From: Ischnura elegans
Lineage: Eukaryota > Arthropoda > Insecta > Odonata > Coenagrionidae
Direction: 5' to 3'
Length of the DNA: 64,000 nucleotides
Assembly (NCBI RefSeq): GCF_921293095.1
Contig: NC_060248.1
Span: forward strand, 131,390,972 to 131,454,971
The notes under the pieces were generated by a model. It was not told the DNA's origin, did no database searches, and saw only the letters and a program-made list of their open reading frames with translations. Shown here piece by piece: positions 9,802 through 22,090 of the stretch. The number at the start of each line of letters is the position of its first letter. The stretch's first letter is position 1. The position numbers and the translations under genes are program-made.

Positions 9802-10690
9802 GTCCTGTATTAAGTTTCAATTCATTCAGCAATTTTATGTAAAATATTTATGTCAAAATTTAATTTCTTGGAAAATATCCACATCAAAGTTTGTATCGTT
9901 TTTAAAATTCAACTGTTATCACGTGACAGATTATGAGCAATTACCGTTTTCATGTCAATTATTTCTAAATTTCTTTCACAAATTCCTTTGTATTTGTACT
10001 TAAATATTTTGTTGACTTTAAATGTTATTTATATATCATGTTTTTATTTCGTAAATGTATTTAAATTTTTTCAAACCATACGCACTTGTGAAATTTTATG
10101 ATCCTTGATTGAATATTTACCGTGTTTTCATGAAAAATTCTTTATGTATTGTTGTATATGTTATGACGCAAATAAATTCACAGTACACACATGTGTATCT
10201 GTTTATATTATAACTGAATTTTTATTGAAAACGGTATTGACCCAAATTCCACCTTCTCCCTTTCGATCCTTTGACCCATATTCTATCCTTTCCTTAAACG
10301 CGTAGACGGTAGGGCGGACGCATGCCTCTGACTTGGTTTCGCGAATGTCTCGGATATTGGGTTTGGGGGAAGCCAGTCCTCAAATCTCCGTATGCTCAAT
10401 GCTAGGGGGAGGAGGACAGAAATTTTATTCAAGGCCAGGACTCCACACAGGTTAAGGTAAATCAAACATCGTCTTTCTTGACATATGCACTCGCCCATGC
10501 CTCGCCATAGAAAAGGAATCGGCCCTAAAGAAAAGGGGCGGGGTGAATATCTCCCACAAAAAACCCAAGTCATTAACAGTGGTGGGGGAGGATTGTCCGC
10601 GGAGGCTCGGGCTGGGCTGTGACCACCTCGGTCACCCTAACGACGGGGGCGGGAGAAGCCATCACGGCTTGAAGGGGACACCCTTCCTAA
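9802..10690. other. AT-rich downstream region, no gene seen
   Basis: AT-rich sequence follows the three-ORF cluster; AATAAA at about 10171 could serve as its poly(A) signal. From about 10300 base composition turns GC-richer with no recognisable coding sequence. No terminal repeat of a Polinton was found. Confidence 0.5.
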
Positions 10691-10694
10691 GACG

Positions 10695-10840
10695 GAAACT
10701 CAGGCCCAAGTAACCCCACGTACTGAGGGGGTGGGGGAATGGAGGGGGAGGGTGGGGGAAACTCAGGCCCAAGTAACCCCACGTCAGAGTGGGTGGGGGA
10801 AGGGAGGGGAGGGGGGGAAATCTGGCTCAAGTGACCCCCC
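10695..10840. repeat. G-rich tandem repeat, three units
   Basis: Units of 63 and 59 bp begin with GAAACTCAGG at 10695 and 10758, and a diverged GAAATCTGGC at 10817. Each carries AAGTRACCCC and then long G runs (GGGGGTGGGGG, GGGGGAGGGTGGGGG). The G runs are dense enough to allow G-quadruplexes. Confidence 0.8.
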
Positions 10841-10851
10841 TACTACTCTCC

Positions 10852-12348
10852 TCAGTCAGCTATCTGAGAAACTCGTGACGTGAAATCTTTTCTCCGCACA
10901 TTCTGAGAAGAGAATGTAAGCCTTGATAGCAGCAATATCCAATACGTTGTAAAAACATGTACTGGCCAGCGTCGCGTGGCAGCACGAACAGAGTAAATCC
11001 TAGCCATTTGATCAACAGAGTCAGCAACAGCTTTATGTTTATTATAAACCTCAATAGTTTCAGGATGTCTTTTCTCAGTTCCCCCCACTGTGATATTGGG
11101 ATGCATAGTGCTTAGTACAATCACATTTTTCTCCCTTTTACCCTGATAAACTGTCAGAGAGGCGTCATTGTTTTTCAAAAAAACTGTGGAATACCGATGT
11201 CCTTTGGCTGCTTTTACCTCATGAGGTATTTCCCTTCTCTTCTTATTTACAGTACCCACTAAGCTTGTTTGCAGGGCTTATAGGGCCCTTGCAAGTTTCA
11301 CATTAGTAAAATAAGTATCAGTAGTGATATTTCTTCCTTTTTCATGTATGATTCAGACAACTTCAGAACGACATGCTCACCTAAGTGTACATCTGGTGCC
11401 CGCTCGTCTGATTTACCTAGGTAAGGCATGGCATTACACATAAATTTAGTTTTAGCATCGCAGAGCATCCAGAATTTTTTGCCGAATTTGTCAGGCTTGT
11501 TGGGCATATATTGTGTAAAAGGGCATCTTGCCTTTGACGGAAAAAGCTGCTCGTCAACCGTGAGTTCAGGCCCTGGTTTGTACAATGAGTTGCAGTTCAC
11601 GATAAAAGAAACCCAAAGGTCAGAGCAAAGTGCAAATTTGTCAGTACGCAGCCGTTGACTTCTCTCCGTTCTCAAATCAAGCCTCAAGTACCGCATTGTT
11701 TAGCGGAAACGATCGCGACTCATTGTTTGTGAGAAGAAGGGTGGGCCCCATTCTTTGAACCACAAAAATCAAGCTCCAAGTTCATTGCTCCGTACCAATC
11801 ACGTGCATACAAAATTGCAATGAAAGCTTCCAGTTCATCCATAGATACCGACCAGTCCTTGTCCCCACTTTCTTCATGAGCCCGATTTTCCGTGTACATC
11901 TTCATGTGCTTCAGCATAGTTGGAGTTATCACCAAATCCCATGCTGAACAACACCCTCATGAAGGTGACGCTTTGCGAACGCAGAGGGTCCATGAGCTTC
12001 ACGAAACACATTGTGAGCGTCCCTCCGCCCAACATTTCCGGGGCCATTGTCTGTTACTGTCCATTTTGTTCCATCTGTTCCAGATACTTTGTCACCAACC
12101 TGAAGTGCATGCAGTGAAGAAGAAGATTGAAGACTAGCACGCCCCCGGCGAGAACCACCTCGTCCTCGTACCTGGCCACGAGGAGCGGCAGCAGCAGACT
12201 CAAGCGGCTCGTCGTCTTCAGCAGGAGCGACTACAGCATCGCCACCCTCACGTCCTATATGGCCCCGAGCACCACGGCAGAGGCCCTGGGCAGTTCCACG
12301 GCGACCCCGAGTCCCTCGAGCAGGAACTGTGGACGAGACTTGGTCCAC
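10852..12348 (-). pseudogene. piggyBac transposase, frameshifted
   Basis: On the minus strand three frames together cover a PGBD-type transposase. The N-terminus is Arg/Gly-rich (about 12348-12120). DGTKWTV and HGPSAFAKR follow at about 12080-11960, where the frame shifts. The core runs from YTENRAH through LTVDEQLFPSKARCPF (first catalytic Asp) and MPNKPDKFGKKFW (about 11550-11480), then TDTYFTN (about 11310, second Asp). After another frame change VADSVDQM supplies the third Asp (about 11010) and the frame ends at 10852. At least two frameshifts make it non-functional. Part of the flanking terminal sequence is visible at 12466-12672. Confidence 0.85.
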
Positions 12349-12465
12349 GGGAGGCTGTGTTTGGGGACCACGTCCATGCCATTCCCAAACATTCGACCTT
12401 CGAAAATTACGCTTGCGGTGAATTTCTGCTGCGGAAATATTAAGTTCGGGAACGACAACAGAGCA

Positions 12466-12672
12466 GGGGTCAAAATGACCCCTACCGCGGTTCTAGGTAT
12501 ATTGTTGTCTAGTGTTCACAAAAATAGTCCTAAAGCGTCGGAATCACGCACTAATACGCCTTTCTACAATTCATTAAAAGTCAGAAAATGTCAGGTTTGT
12601 GAAAACAAATTAAGTGTGAAATATACATGTTGAAAATCATAAGGGGTCAATTTGACTCCCTCCGCGGTTCTA
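12466..12672. repeat. piggyBac subterminal direct repeats
   Basis: Two copies, at 12466-12496 and 12643-12672, share GGGGTCA, a short AT stretch, TGACYCC and CCGCGGTTCTAG in the same orientation, 177 bp apart. The first includes the palindrome GGGGTCAAAATGACCCC, a type of sequence common at piggyBac ends. They sit just upstream of the transposase start. Confidence 0.6.
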
Positions 12673-12689
12673 GTGCTAAGCCTCTCCAC

Positions 12690-13745
12690 TGGTAGGACTC
12701 CAATCAGCTGGTTGATGACCTTCCCTTGGAATCCGTTGATGACGGCACAACTCTTCATCTCTTTCTTTTACCATAATACGATTTCGCAGTATTCAATACC
12801 TGTGATAGCTCAAGATGCTGCTTGTCGTTTACATCCACTCTAGGTTTTTTTCATAGACAAAACCTGTTCGATCGGAGACACTTTCAAGCTGTCAGCAAAT
12901 GTGACACGTTTCATCTCCTTCACTTCCTCGCTCTCCATTGTTAGATTTTTTAGTTAATTTTTCAAGAGTTCAACGTCCTAAGCTCTGTTGAAAATTTACA
13001 TATGCGGCACTCCCTTAAGTGGCCTTCCACTTTGGCCCCAGCATTTCCCCTTTCCTCTTCTAACTGTCCTGAACGCCCATTAATCATATAGAAATCCCAG
13101 GCATCCAAACTTCCCAATAATGTGCGTAATACTATTCCTCCTGCATTAATCCACTTCTCTAAGATTAATGCAAGAAATTTATGCCCCTTAGAAAATAACC
13201 CCATTTACCACTTCCTCTGTGATGCTATTTCCTATCGCGCAATGTTTTCGATTTATTTTAATGCCAATAGAGACAAGCTTCGATTTGTGAAATCGGGGGT
13301 TGCAGTTTTTCATGCGTAACCTTTGCGGCTCATAAAGCTCTCTTCAAATGATGTGTTAAATTCCGTAATGCTGCTTCCCATGAACTACGAAAATTAGGGG
13401 TCCTTGAAGGAGTGAAGGACCAGATAGTTCCATCTTTGGCTATTCGTGGAGATATTTCAGCACTCAAACTAGAAGTTTTTCTTTAAAAAATAACTGATTG
13501 AGTTCTTGCGAAGCTCTTCTGAAGGTAGTATTATATCTATTATCAAGGAAGAAATATAGGAGACTGATAGCTCCAACTTTTTCCAAGTCGTAGAGCTGCT
13601 GTGACCAAAACCCCCATTACCCACGAAATAGAGCCGATTCGAAAAGAATCTGATGAGATAAACAACAAAAGCGTTCTGAAACACGAGCCAAGCCGGATAA
13701 GGCTTTAAAGCCAGCACACAATGGTAGTTGTCCGGGCCCTTCTAA
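12690..13745. other. No recognisable gene
   Basis: Short ORFs on both strands lack domain signals. The stretch separates the piggyBac relic from the left end of the Harbinger element. Confidence 0.5.
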
Positions 13746-14069
13746 TACCCCGTTTACACTACGATCGTATCGACGTCTACGGCACTTTTACACGTCTAAA
13801 AGTTACCATCGTAACTCGGTGCTGCCCTCGTTGCGGAAATTTTCATTAAACAACTGACTGCGTGCTGCGTGAAGGTAAATATAACCCTGAAAAGTAAAGT
13901 AGGTGAATGATATTAACGATTTCATGTAGTAAAACTGCTTTTGTGTATATATACGTATAATAATATGTTAAAGGAAGTACGCCTGTGATGAATATTTGTG
14001 AATGATCTTCCATTGATGTACAAATTTTTTTTTTAGTTTTCATTTTAGTTTTGTTATGTCGAAACCGCC

Positions 14070-15381
14070 ATGGACTTCGGTAACGTAATGGCGGCTATAG
14101 CTGCTTACCAAAGGTATCGTATGATACGGAACCAGCGACAAAATATGCAAAGGGAAATTGCTCGCCTGGAGCGGTTAATTGCAGTGAATTTTAGGCGACG
14201 TAGAGCCCTGAGAAGAGCTTGGGTTAATATTCGAGCCCAAGCGGTATGAGAGAGAGACGTCCCTGCTTGGCCGGGAGATAGGTTTCTCCATACATTTCGT
14301 GTCTCTAGGGACATCTTGGACATGCGATGCCGAGAACTGGCACCGTTCATCGGTCGACAGGATACGGCAATGAGGCCTGCCCTACCAGTGGCGAAGAGGG
14401 TCGCTGTAGCCCTCTTCTATTTAAAATCTTGGGCTGATTATGGACTGGTAGGCCTTGCTTTCGGCGTGGGGTAAGCCACTGTCCACGTAATTTTAAGGGA
14501 CTTCTGTAGAGCTGTACTTGACAGGTATTTTATGGAATCTGTAGTGTTCCCCTCGACGGGGGAGGAAATGGACGCCAAGGAGAACTGCTTCCGCACCCGG
14601 TGGAACTTCCCGGGAACCATCGGTGCCATTGACGGGTGCCATATACCTATGAAGACCCCAATCGACGGAGGAGCTGATTACTACAATAACAAAGGTTGGC
14701 ACTCCGTCATCCTTTTGGTGGTGGTGGACAGTCAATATAGGTAAGCAGTCATTTATGGCTAAAAATAATTTTATATAGTTCACGCTGACCTCATACAAAT
14801 ATATTCAAAAACATCTTATCCTCTGCAGGTTCATTTACTGCAATAGTGGTTATCCGGGAAGGGTCCATGACGCTGGTGTGCTGCGGGCCAGTGCCTTGTG
14901 GGATCTCATTACTAATGGCGGCTTACCATTTAATTGGTGACGGGGCCTTACCCCTGGGAGCCAATATGATGAAGCCTTTCCCGAGGCCAAATGGACCCCA
15001 CGAAGAGCATTTCAATTACCGGTGGTTATCCTGTTTAATACCCATGATGAAGTCATAGTCATGTTATCCACTGAATTTTCATTTATTATACCCTCTTACA
15101 GACACACTAGGGTCCGGATGGTAGTGGAGAATGCTTTCGGGCGCCTCAAGGGTAGATGGCGAGTCCTCCTTAAGGCCTCTGAAGTGGACGTGGCAAGGTT
15201 AGCGGAAGTCATCAATGCCTGCTGCATCCTACACAATATCTGTGAGGAAAATAGGGAGGTGTTCTGGGCGGATTGGCTAGAAGAAGCAAACGCTGCAGAG
15301 AACATGTTTCCACAACCCCAAGATGAAGTTGGTGGGACAATTTTGTTGACGGGGAAGGGAAGAGAAGTTCTGGCAGGGTGA
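14070..15381 (+). pseudogene. PIF/Harbinger transposase (HARBI1-like), broken
   Basis: The reading starts MDFGNVMAAIAAYQRYR at 14070. It runs through RFLHTFRVSRDILDM and then GAIDGCHIPMK (first catalytic Asp). IGDGALPLGANMMKPFP supplies the second Asp, and VVENAFGRLKGRWR (about 15120-15160) supplies the Glu. Two introns are well supported. Intron 1 runs from donor 14741 (GTAAGC) to an acceptor before 14829, and intron 2 from donor 15022 to an acceptor before 15102, restoring HFNYRHTRVRM. In-frame stops near 14248 (TGA) and 14472 (TAA), plus a frameshift near 14918, show that it is inactive. The enzyme would cut and paste the host element. Confidence 0.85.
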
Positions 15382-16302
15382 CATTCTCAACTCATAAACC
15401 AGTCCTTTTCAGGACAACCAATCACTCCAGTGTAATTGTTCTCCATGACAAAGCTTTCCTTACAACCCTGTTCCCACCTTAAGGAAAACAGCCCAATTAA
15501 TGCCCTTAATTTTTAACCTTGCTCTGAAACACACCAGCAGGCTCTGTATTTTAAGTGATTCAATCATAGTTACAAAGACCCTACCCCAAGTACTAATGGA
15601 GTAATAGAGCAGAAATGAGTTTTGCTGAAGTAAATTATCAGTAGCACTTACATTTTGCATTAGTACCTAGCTCATTACCGATGGTGACCAGTGCGTATAA
15701 AGTTCTCACATAGTACTGCGATAATGTGATCACTCATAAGTAACTCATGGGTCTTTCCCCTCACTCGCGAACCCCGCTGTAAGAATGGACCACCCTTCAA
15801 CCATTTCCTAACCCTTACAACTCACTCACTTGCTTTTAGGAGGCCTGTCAACTGTAGCAACTCGATCATTCTTACCTTAGGAAATTGTTATTGCAGAAAC
15901 AAACCTAATGAAATACCTTCAATAACAAAATCAATGCCTCACAAACCACTGAACTACAAAAGCAAAAAATATGAATTACATATTTTCATCGAATTAGGAG
16001 AAGGAAACCTAGCACTGTTGGGGAAAATGGGTTAAGAAGCAACTGAGACACAATAAAATTCTGTTTTCAAAATTTATTTATCTTCATAAGCTTTTCTGTC
16101 TCAACACAAAAAATTTTCTAATTCCCCGAATAGAGGACAAAGATTGGTTTATGGGAGATGAAACTGTTATGGGGGATGAAACTGTTATGGGGGGGCTGGT
16201 GGTTGTTACATATACAGTGGGGCTGGCGGTTGTTGCAGATACTGTGGGGCTGGGGGTTAGTATGCGAATGGGGGCTAGGAGATGGTATGGAAATTGGAGG
16301 TC

Positions 16303-16560
16303 TCAGATAAGGAGGGGAAATGTGGGTCCTAGGGTGGTACAATGGTAGTTGGAGGGAGGTCCCCTCACCACTAACTCTACCAGCATTCTCAGGTACTCCA
16401 GTGCCCTCTCCTCCCTTTCTTCTTGTCCCATCAACATGACCATATAATCTTCGTGTGAAGATCTTAAATACGTTATAATGTCCGATTCACTCCTCCTCTT
16501 CCTCTTCCCCGGCGTAGTTGATGGATTGGCTGGAGCGGCTGAGGTGGATCACCCCCATCA
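16303..16560 (-). CDS. Probable Harbinger accessory-protein C-terminal exon
   Basis: The minus strand is open from a Pro/Asp-rich stretch through PGKRKRRSESDIITYLRS and GQEEREERALEYLRML to a stop at 16303-16305. A basic patch followed by an acidic helix fits the C-terminus of the MADF/Myb-like second protein that many PIF/Harbinger elements encode opposite the transposase. The DNA-binding part was not found, although the element continues to 18.8 kb. Identification rests on position and composition only. Confidence 0.35.
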
Positions 16561-16728
16561 TCATCCGTGATCACTTGTCTGAAACGCAATATTAAGGAAG
16601 CATTACTCATCAAACGATGGAATATGATTTGTGCCAGTTATTTAGAACTTCCATGATATCAAATGGAAAAACACAGAGAACGGACTGATGACTCCATTCC
16701 CCATGGTCCTTAAGAGAATAAACAGCAA

Positions 16729-17790
16729 ATGGGTTACCAAGTTATATATACTCCGCTCCGTTCCTCCGGTATATCCCTGTCCTTCGGTGACCCCAGCATG
16801 CTCCTTAATGTGCTGCGGTTATTAAAGGCTGGCCTTATTTTTTCTTTGGGAAGTAGTCTTTGCACTCTTAATGACAAATTCCCAAGAAAGGGAATCCGGC
16901 ACCATTTAGGAGATCCCTCCGGGGAATAATGCGTTTTATATATTAGACGTCTTGCCATCTGAGTTTTTATTCGTCGTAAAATGGTGTCCACTAATTTTTC
17001 TTCGTAGCCATTGTTGACAGCAATGTCCTTTATGGTACTGAGTTCATTCGCCATGCTACTTTCCGACATAGGAATGTGGCATAACCTATGTATCAGCGAT
17101 TTTAGGGCTGATGTTGTTTTGTTGAATATGGTGTTTGGAGCTCTCGTGGATGATGGTGTCGGAATAGCATTCTTTCCTGTAGATGGAGAGGTCGAACTTA
17201 TGATTCGTATGGAGAGGTCCAAGTAATTCAAAACGCCTTCCTTCTCAGTTTTCATGGTGAAGTTGATGTGTTTATCCTGAGAATTGAGCACTGTCAGAAA
17301 TTTTGATAGCTGTCTTAACGTACCTTGCCACACACACAAAGCACATCATCTACGTATCGGTACCATTTTTCTATGTTTATTAGTAGGGGATATTTACTAC
17401 AGAACACACAGTTTACACACGTTTCACTAGTCACTGGGTCCGGCGTCCCTGCCTTGATGAGGGCTAGTTCTGCTAATTCCACAGCTTCCTTTCTTGGGAT
17501 GCTCGGGAATAGATTAACTACGTCGAATGAAACTAATATACACTTATGTTGTAGCACTTGTTGTGAGAGCAGGTTTGCCAGTTCATATGAATTTTTCACA
17601 CCATACTTAGGGGAAAATTTAGAATAGCTTCTAAAGAGGGTGTTTATCTTGTGGGATATTGAATGATTAGGCGCACAATCACTTGACACAATAGGTCTTA
17701 TCGGGCAATCTTCTTTATGAATTTTTGCTAGTCCGTAAAAATTTGGTGCTTCGGGTTCATTTGTGTTAGCTTATGCACCTCATGACTAGA
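16729..17790 (-). pseudogene. Penelope-like reverse transcriptase fragment nested in Harbinger
   Basis: Minus-strand translation shows PLE signatures in order. APNFYGLAKIHK and IRPIVSSDCAPNHS lie at about 17760-17680, followed by LVSFDVVNLFPSIP. RYVDDVLCVCG is the YVDD catalytic box at about 17355-17325. After a frameshift, LNSQDKHINFTMKTEKEG and LNYLDLSI follow at about 17300-17220. The frame runs on to GVYITW at 16735, the start of a linker toward a GIY-YIG domain that is missing. The 5' part is truncated near 17790. It lies within the Harbinger termini, so it inserted into that element or was carried with it. Confidence 0.8.
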
Positions 17791-17799
17791 AAATAGTGC

Positions 17800-18830
17800 A
17801 GCACTTGATGATATTAGCTTCTTACACTTTCTGATATTCCGTTGTGGGATGTTCCTTTAATACTTCAACTACAGAAAGCTAATCTTACACGTCTGCAAAA
17901 TTAAAGAACCGAAATATATTGAATGATGGGCACTCTGAATTACAGGATTCAGATTTTAGGAACAAATAACTTATTGACTCAGGAGCATTTGACCTACCTG
18001 AAAAATGAAGTCCGAAGAAGAGAAATGATGCAGCCCTTAGGATATCAAAACTACTCGGCTAGTCAATGGAGGAATATAATACTGGATGAGAAAAAAAGTC
18101 ATTTCGTATGAATGAAGATTTCCGTTCCAGTACTAGTTAAGAAGGAAAGAAACTCCAAACCCTATGCAGCTACTAAGAAGTCATAACAAAAACACCGAAG
18201 AACTAGGAAGAGGAAGAAGGACAAAGATGAAACACATGATAGATGAGAGTGTAGGACCGTAATTACTTTCACGTAGGCACATCTCCTGGACAGCGTAAGA
18301 ACATACACTTCAGCGTTTGATTAGAACACGAAAGATAAATACATTGCTACGCTTTGCTATTCACCAAGACGCTTTACGAAGGGTAGATCTCACGGTAACC
18401 TTTTACGTTTGAATACCTAATTTATGAACACGTAATCAATTCAGAATATCAATGAGGCACTCATCATTTTGCGGTTTGATGACCTAAGACGTTAACATGA
18501 ATTGTGAAATTCTACCCACTTTGTACAGGTGGTGATGATTTTCCAAACAGCCATCAAAGCATTCTACATGCAAGAACCATACCTCATATTAGTATTTAAA
18601 AAAATGACACCATGTGCTCAACACAATTTGTAGTAAGTAGCGATTGGAATTACTCTGTTTACGAAGAATAAAATCACTAAATACCCACAAATATTGTACA
18701 ATAAACTTACCTTCTTTGAATGTCATTATCAGATAACAGAGCGAGTAGCACCTCCACCTTCTCGTCGGAAACAAATTTTCCTCTCTCTCCCTCAATTTCT
18801 TTTTCTCCAACCTTAAAAAGGCAGGTTAAA
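17800..18830. other. Harbinger right interior, no clear gene
   Basis: Short ORFs on both strands only. A small minus-strand exon of the accessory protein could lie at 18590-18830, but no domain is visible. Confidence 0.4.
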
Positions 18831-19229
18831 AATTGAAAGCATCGATTTTCATTTCCTTACTCTTTTTTCTCGGCGCACTAGCGCCAACCATCGTAAGTTC
18901 GGCAGTGTTAGGTACTAAGGCCTACGATGGTAACTCTGCGCGTTTACACGACGTTTTGAGGTTACGCGCGTACGGATCAACGTCGATTCGATCGTGGTGT
19001 AAACGGGGTATAACTGGGCCTAGGCCTTCCTCCTCTTCTAGGTAGGAATTCCATGCTCAGAAGAGGCCGTGGAGGAAGACTATCTCTCCGACTCACAGAT
19101 AATGAAGGCCCGAAAAAAGGGAAAAAGAACCGCTTAGAGCGGTTATTCTCCCTTCATATGACCCGACTGCTTTTAAAAAAGGTTTTCTGACCCTCGCCTT
19201 TTGACACATCCAAATAAGTTTTATTTTAC

Positions 19230-21600
19230 AGTGGAACTGTAATGGTTGTTATAGTCACAGGAAAGAGTTAACCATTTCAATCCGTGATTTTAATCCTTTG
19301 TGCATTTGCCTCAAAGAGACTCATTTTAAAACAACGGACATTGTTATTTTAAGAAATTTTAATGGTTTTAGATTTGACGACACCAGCGGCCAGCGTGCTC
19401 AATGTGTAATAGCAATTGCTATCCGAGAGGCCCTTTAAACCTCTCGGGTACAATTAAATGCATCATTTCAGGCGGTGGCGCTGACCGTGCATGCACCGGA
19501 ACTGATAACGTTGTGCAACATCTATTTTCCGGAATGTGCACCGCCTACTGAACGCAACCTGGAGGCACCTGTGAATCAATTACCAAGACCATTTTTAATC
19601 ATAGGCGACTTAGAGTAATGCACGAGGGAGGATTTTATCTCATGCAATTCGCAACCGGAACCTATATTTACTTTATAACAGTGAGGGAAAAAACCGTTTT
19701 AACTGTTTCAGTGGAGAATTATCCTTTTCAATTGATCTTGCCATTTGCAATTTTAATTTTAAAAACGACGAAACTCTTGAAGCGAATCGAAATGTCGGTA
19801 GGCTGGCTTGTGCAATCATCGAGGCTGCAAAGCGGAGCGTGCCAAGAACCTCTGGCAGACTTCGTCAACTTCCAATGCCGTGGTGGACAGGAATGCGCGA
19901 ATGAAATTAAAATGCGGAAGCGAGCGCTCCGGATTTTCAACAAGTACCCGACGGAGACCAATTCAGTTTCTTTCAATCGACTACGAGCAAAAACTCTTCC
20001 AAACGTAAAAAATATCGATGAATGCCTCATGGATGGAATTCATATCCGGGATAAACCACAGGACTCCTGTCTCAAATGTTTGGAAAAAGCATCTCGGGCT
20101 CCCATCACCAATACGGAGTTCCCGGACTGGAAGTTAATAACTGTGTTATAACTGCTCCCCAGAGAATGTGCGATAATTTTGGCCAGACATTTGCTGAAAA
20201 CAGTAATGACATCCACTACGACGTGGAGTTTTTAGAAATTAAAAACCGGACGGAACCAGTGTATCTACCGTTCCACCACAGAAATGATGAAAACTATCGA
20301 ATTCAATCAAAGTTAACCTGAGTGGGAATCAGTATCGGCTATTGCTGACTCCCGTGGTATATCTCCAGGGATGGACAACGTCCACAACGCATTCCTTAAA
20401 AATTTACGTAAGAGTGCATTGAAGGAAATTTTAGGCACCCTCAACCGAATTTGGTTCGAGGGCAGTGCCCCAAAGGGTATGGCGAGAGTCTGTGATTGTC
20501 CCGATATTGAAAAGGGGTAAGGACAAGAGCAACCCGAGAAGTTAAAGACCAAACTCCCTTACAAGTTGCTCGTGTAAGGTTGTGAATGGTGGTTAGAGCG
20601 CTACACATTCTCTTCAGTATTCAAAGCGGTTTCGGTAGGAGCAGAAGCACTATTGACCATCTTTTGCGGTCTGATAATTATATCCAGGAGACCTTTTTTT
20701 ATTGCAGCATTGCATTGGCGTCTTTTTCGACTTAGAGGAAGCATAGGATATGGTCTGGCTCCGGAAGGTATTGCAGGAAATGTATAATTGGGATTTTAGG
20801 GATAATCTCCCTATTTTTATACGAAACTTTTTATCAAACCGCTGTTTTGAAATGGGACTGGGTAAAAACCTCACATATTTTTATTCTCTGGAAAGCGGAG
20901 TTCCCCAAATTTCTGTACTAAGTGTCACATTATTTTCCATTGCCATTAACGACATCGCCGAATGTATGAAAACACCGGTGATGAGATCCCTATTAATAGA
21001 CGACCTTGCAATCTTCTGTCGGTCTTCTACGGTAACCAGTGCAACAATAACTTCATCTCAATGTCTACAAACTGAATAAATGGGCATAGAGAGATGGATT
21101 TCGTTTCTCGAATGAAAAAACTTTCCGTTTATTTCCACAGATAGAGGGGCGCCTACATTGCACCGGCGCTGCGCTCAGGTAGAGGCGAGCTCCCTTGCGT
21201 GGAAGCGTTTAAAATAAATTTCAGCGTATGACCCAATCCACCCTCTCGTCCAGGATACGTAAGGAACTCTTCTTTCCCTCAACAGCAAGGGAATAAAGAT
21301 TCCTTTAAGTGGGTACCTGGACATACACATATACCTGGCAACGAGTGCGGAGATAAGGCAGCAAAGGTAACTAGATATAGCTTAAATAAAATGGGACATG
21401 GTGACTCATGGCAGTGTTTCGAAGGGTCATAGTCAAAAAATGTCAAAATTCGTGGGCTGAGACTGATAACTCGTGGAGGACTCAGAACGATAACAAACTG
21501 CGAAGCATCAAGGCGACAACGTCAGCTTGGCCCTCCTCCGCCAGGAACAATCGAAGGGAGGAAGTAGTAATTACTCGGCTGAGGATAGGGCCAGCCAACA
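19230..21600 (+). pseudogene. RNase H-type LINE, heavily decayed, near full length
   Basis: ORF2 pieces appear in order across three frames. An apurinic-type endonuclease starts at 19231 (WNCNG, LCICLKETHFK, LITLCNIYFPE, PFLIIGDLE). Reverse transcriptase pieces follow at 20700-21060 (GVPQISVLSVTLFSIAINDIA, with LLIDDLAIF in place of the YADD box). An RNase H remnant (KWVPGHTHIPGNECGDKAAK) lies at 21300-21370. A C-terminal NDNKLRSIKATTSAWPSS closely matches the copy at 7090. Many stops and frameshifts kill it. The copy ends at about 21595 before the zinc-finger-like tail. Confidence 0.8.
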
Positions 21601-21780
21601 CCCTCAATCGCAACACAACTAACTAACACCCTCAATCGTGACACAGGGTATTCACTGAGTAATGCATGGAAACCGGCACTTAAGAAAATAAGATTGGCTG
21701 CCTCCCAGCCAATCACGTTAGACCTCACAACCAACTGAAGAGTAAACAAGCTGGCAAACTTCATCCACTCACCATTAGCC

Positions 21781-21812
21781 CTGAGGATGGAACCCGACTC
21801 GTGTTCCGAAAC
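21781..21812 (+). ncRNA. Hammerhead-ribozyme-like core
   Basis: CTGAGGA (21781-21787) fits the hammerhead box CUGANGA. It is followed by a stem GGAAC/GTTCC (21789-21793 with 21803-21807) and GAAAC (21808-21812). This order is that of hammerhead motifs in Penelope-like retroelements. Upstream CACGTT near 21710 could give a 4 bp stem III, but stem I does not form with it, so self-cleavage is doubtful. No PLE coding sequence adjoins it; the neighbour is a LINE fragment. Confidence 0.45.
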
Positions 21813-22090
21813 GTCGGCGGAATGGAGGGAGACCACCCGGCTGGAAGCCCGAATAGCCTTTTTTGAACCTATGAATATTTTTGCGGGAGGGATTGGAGAT
21901 CCCATTGCTGCTCGTAATATTCGCCTTTCCCCTGGAAATACCTATTGTTTAAGCATACCTCCGCCAGGTTGGCTGTGTCCTCTCCAGACGATGCTGGTGG
22001 TGTTTCCTTGCTACTCACGTTATTGCCAGACTCAAATTTGATCAGCCTGAAACGAAAATTTAACTTTTTGGCATATGGCGTTATCACTAT

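Larger units (their letters stand above)
13746..19010. mobile_element. PIF/Harbinger element with intact ends
   Basis: The terminal inverted repeats match closely: the left end begins TACCCCGTTTACAC at 13746, and the right end at 19010 gives the same sequence on the other strand. About 27 of the first 30 positions agree, including ACGATCG and ATCGACGT. The element is flanked by TAA on both sides (13743-13745 and 19011-19013), the 3 bp TWA-type duplication expected for PIF/Harbinger. It is 5265 bp long and encodes a dead transposase (+), a probable accessory protein exon (-) and a nested Penelope-like fragment (-). Confidence 0.85.

Noticed and set aside
12127-12633. 168-codon plus-strand ORF
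   Set aside because: It is the antisense shadow of the Arg/Gly-rich piggyBac N-terminus and its terminal region.
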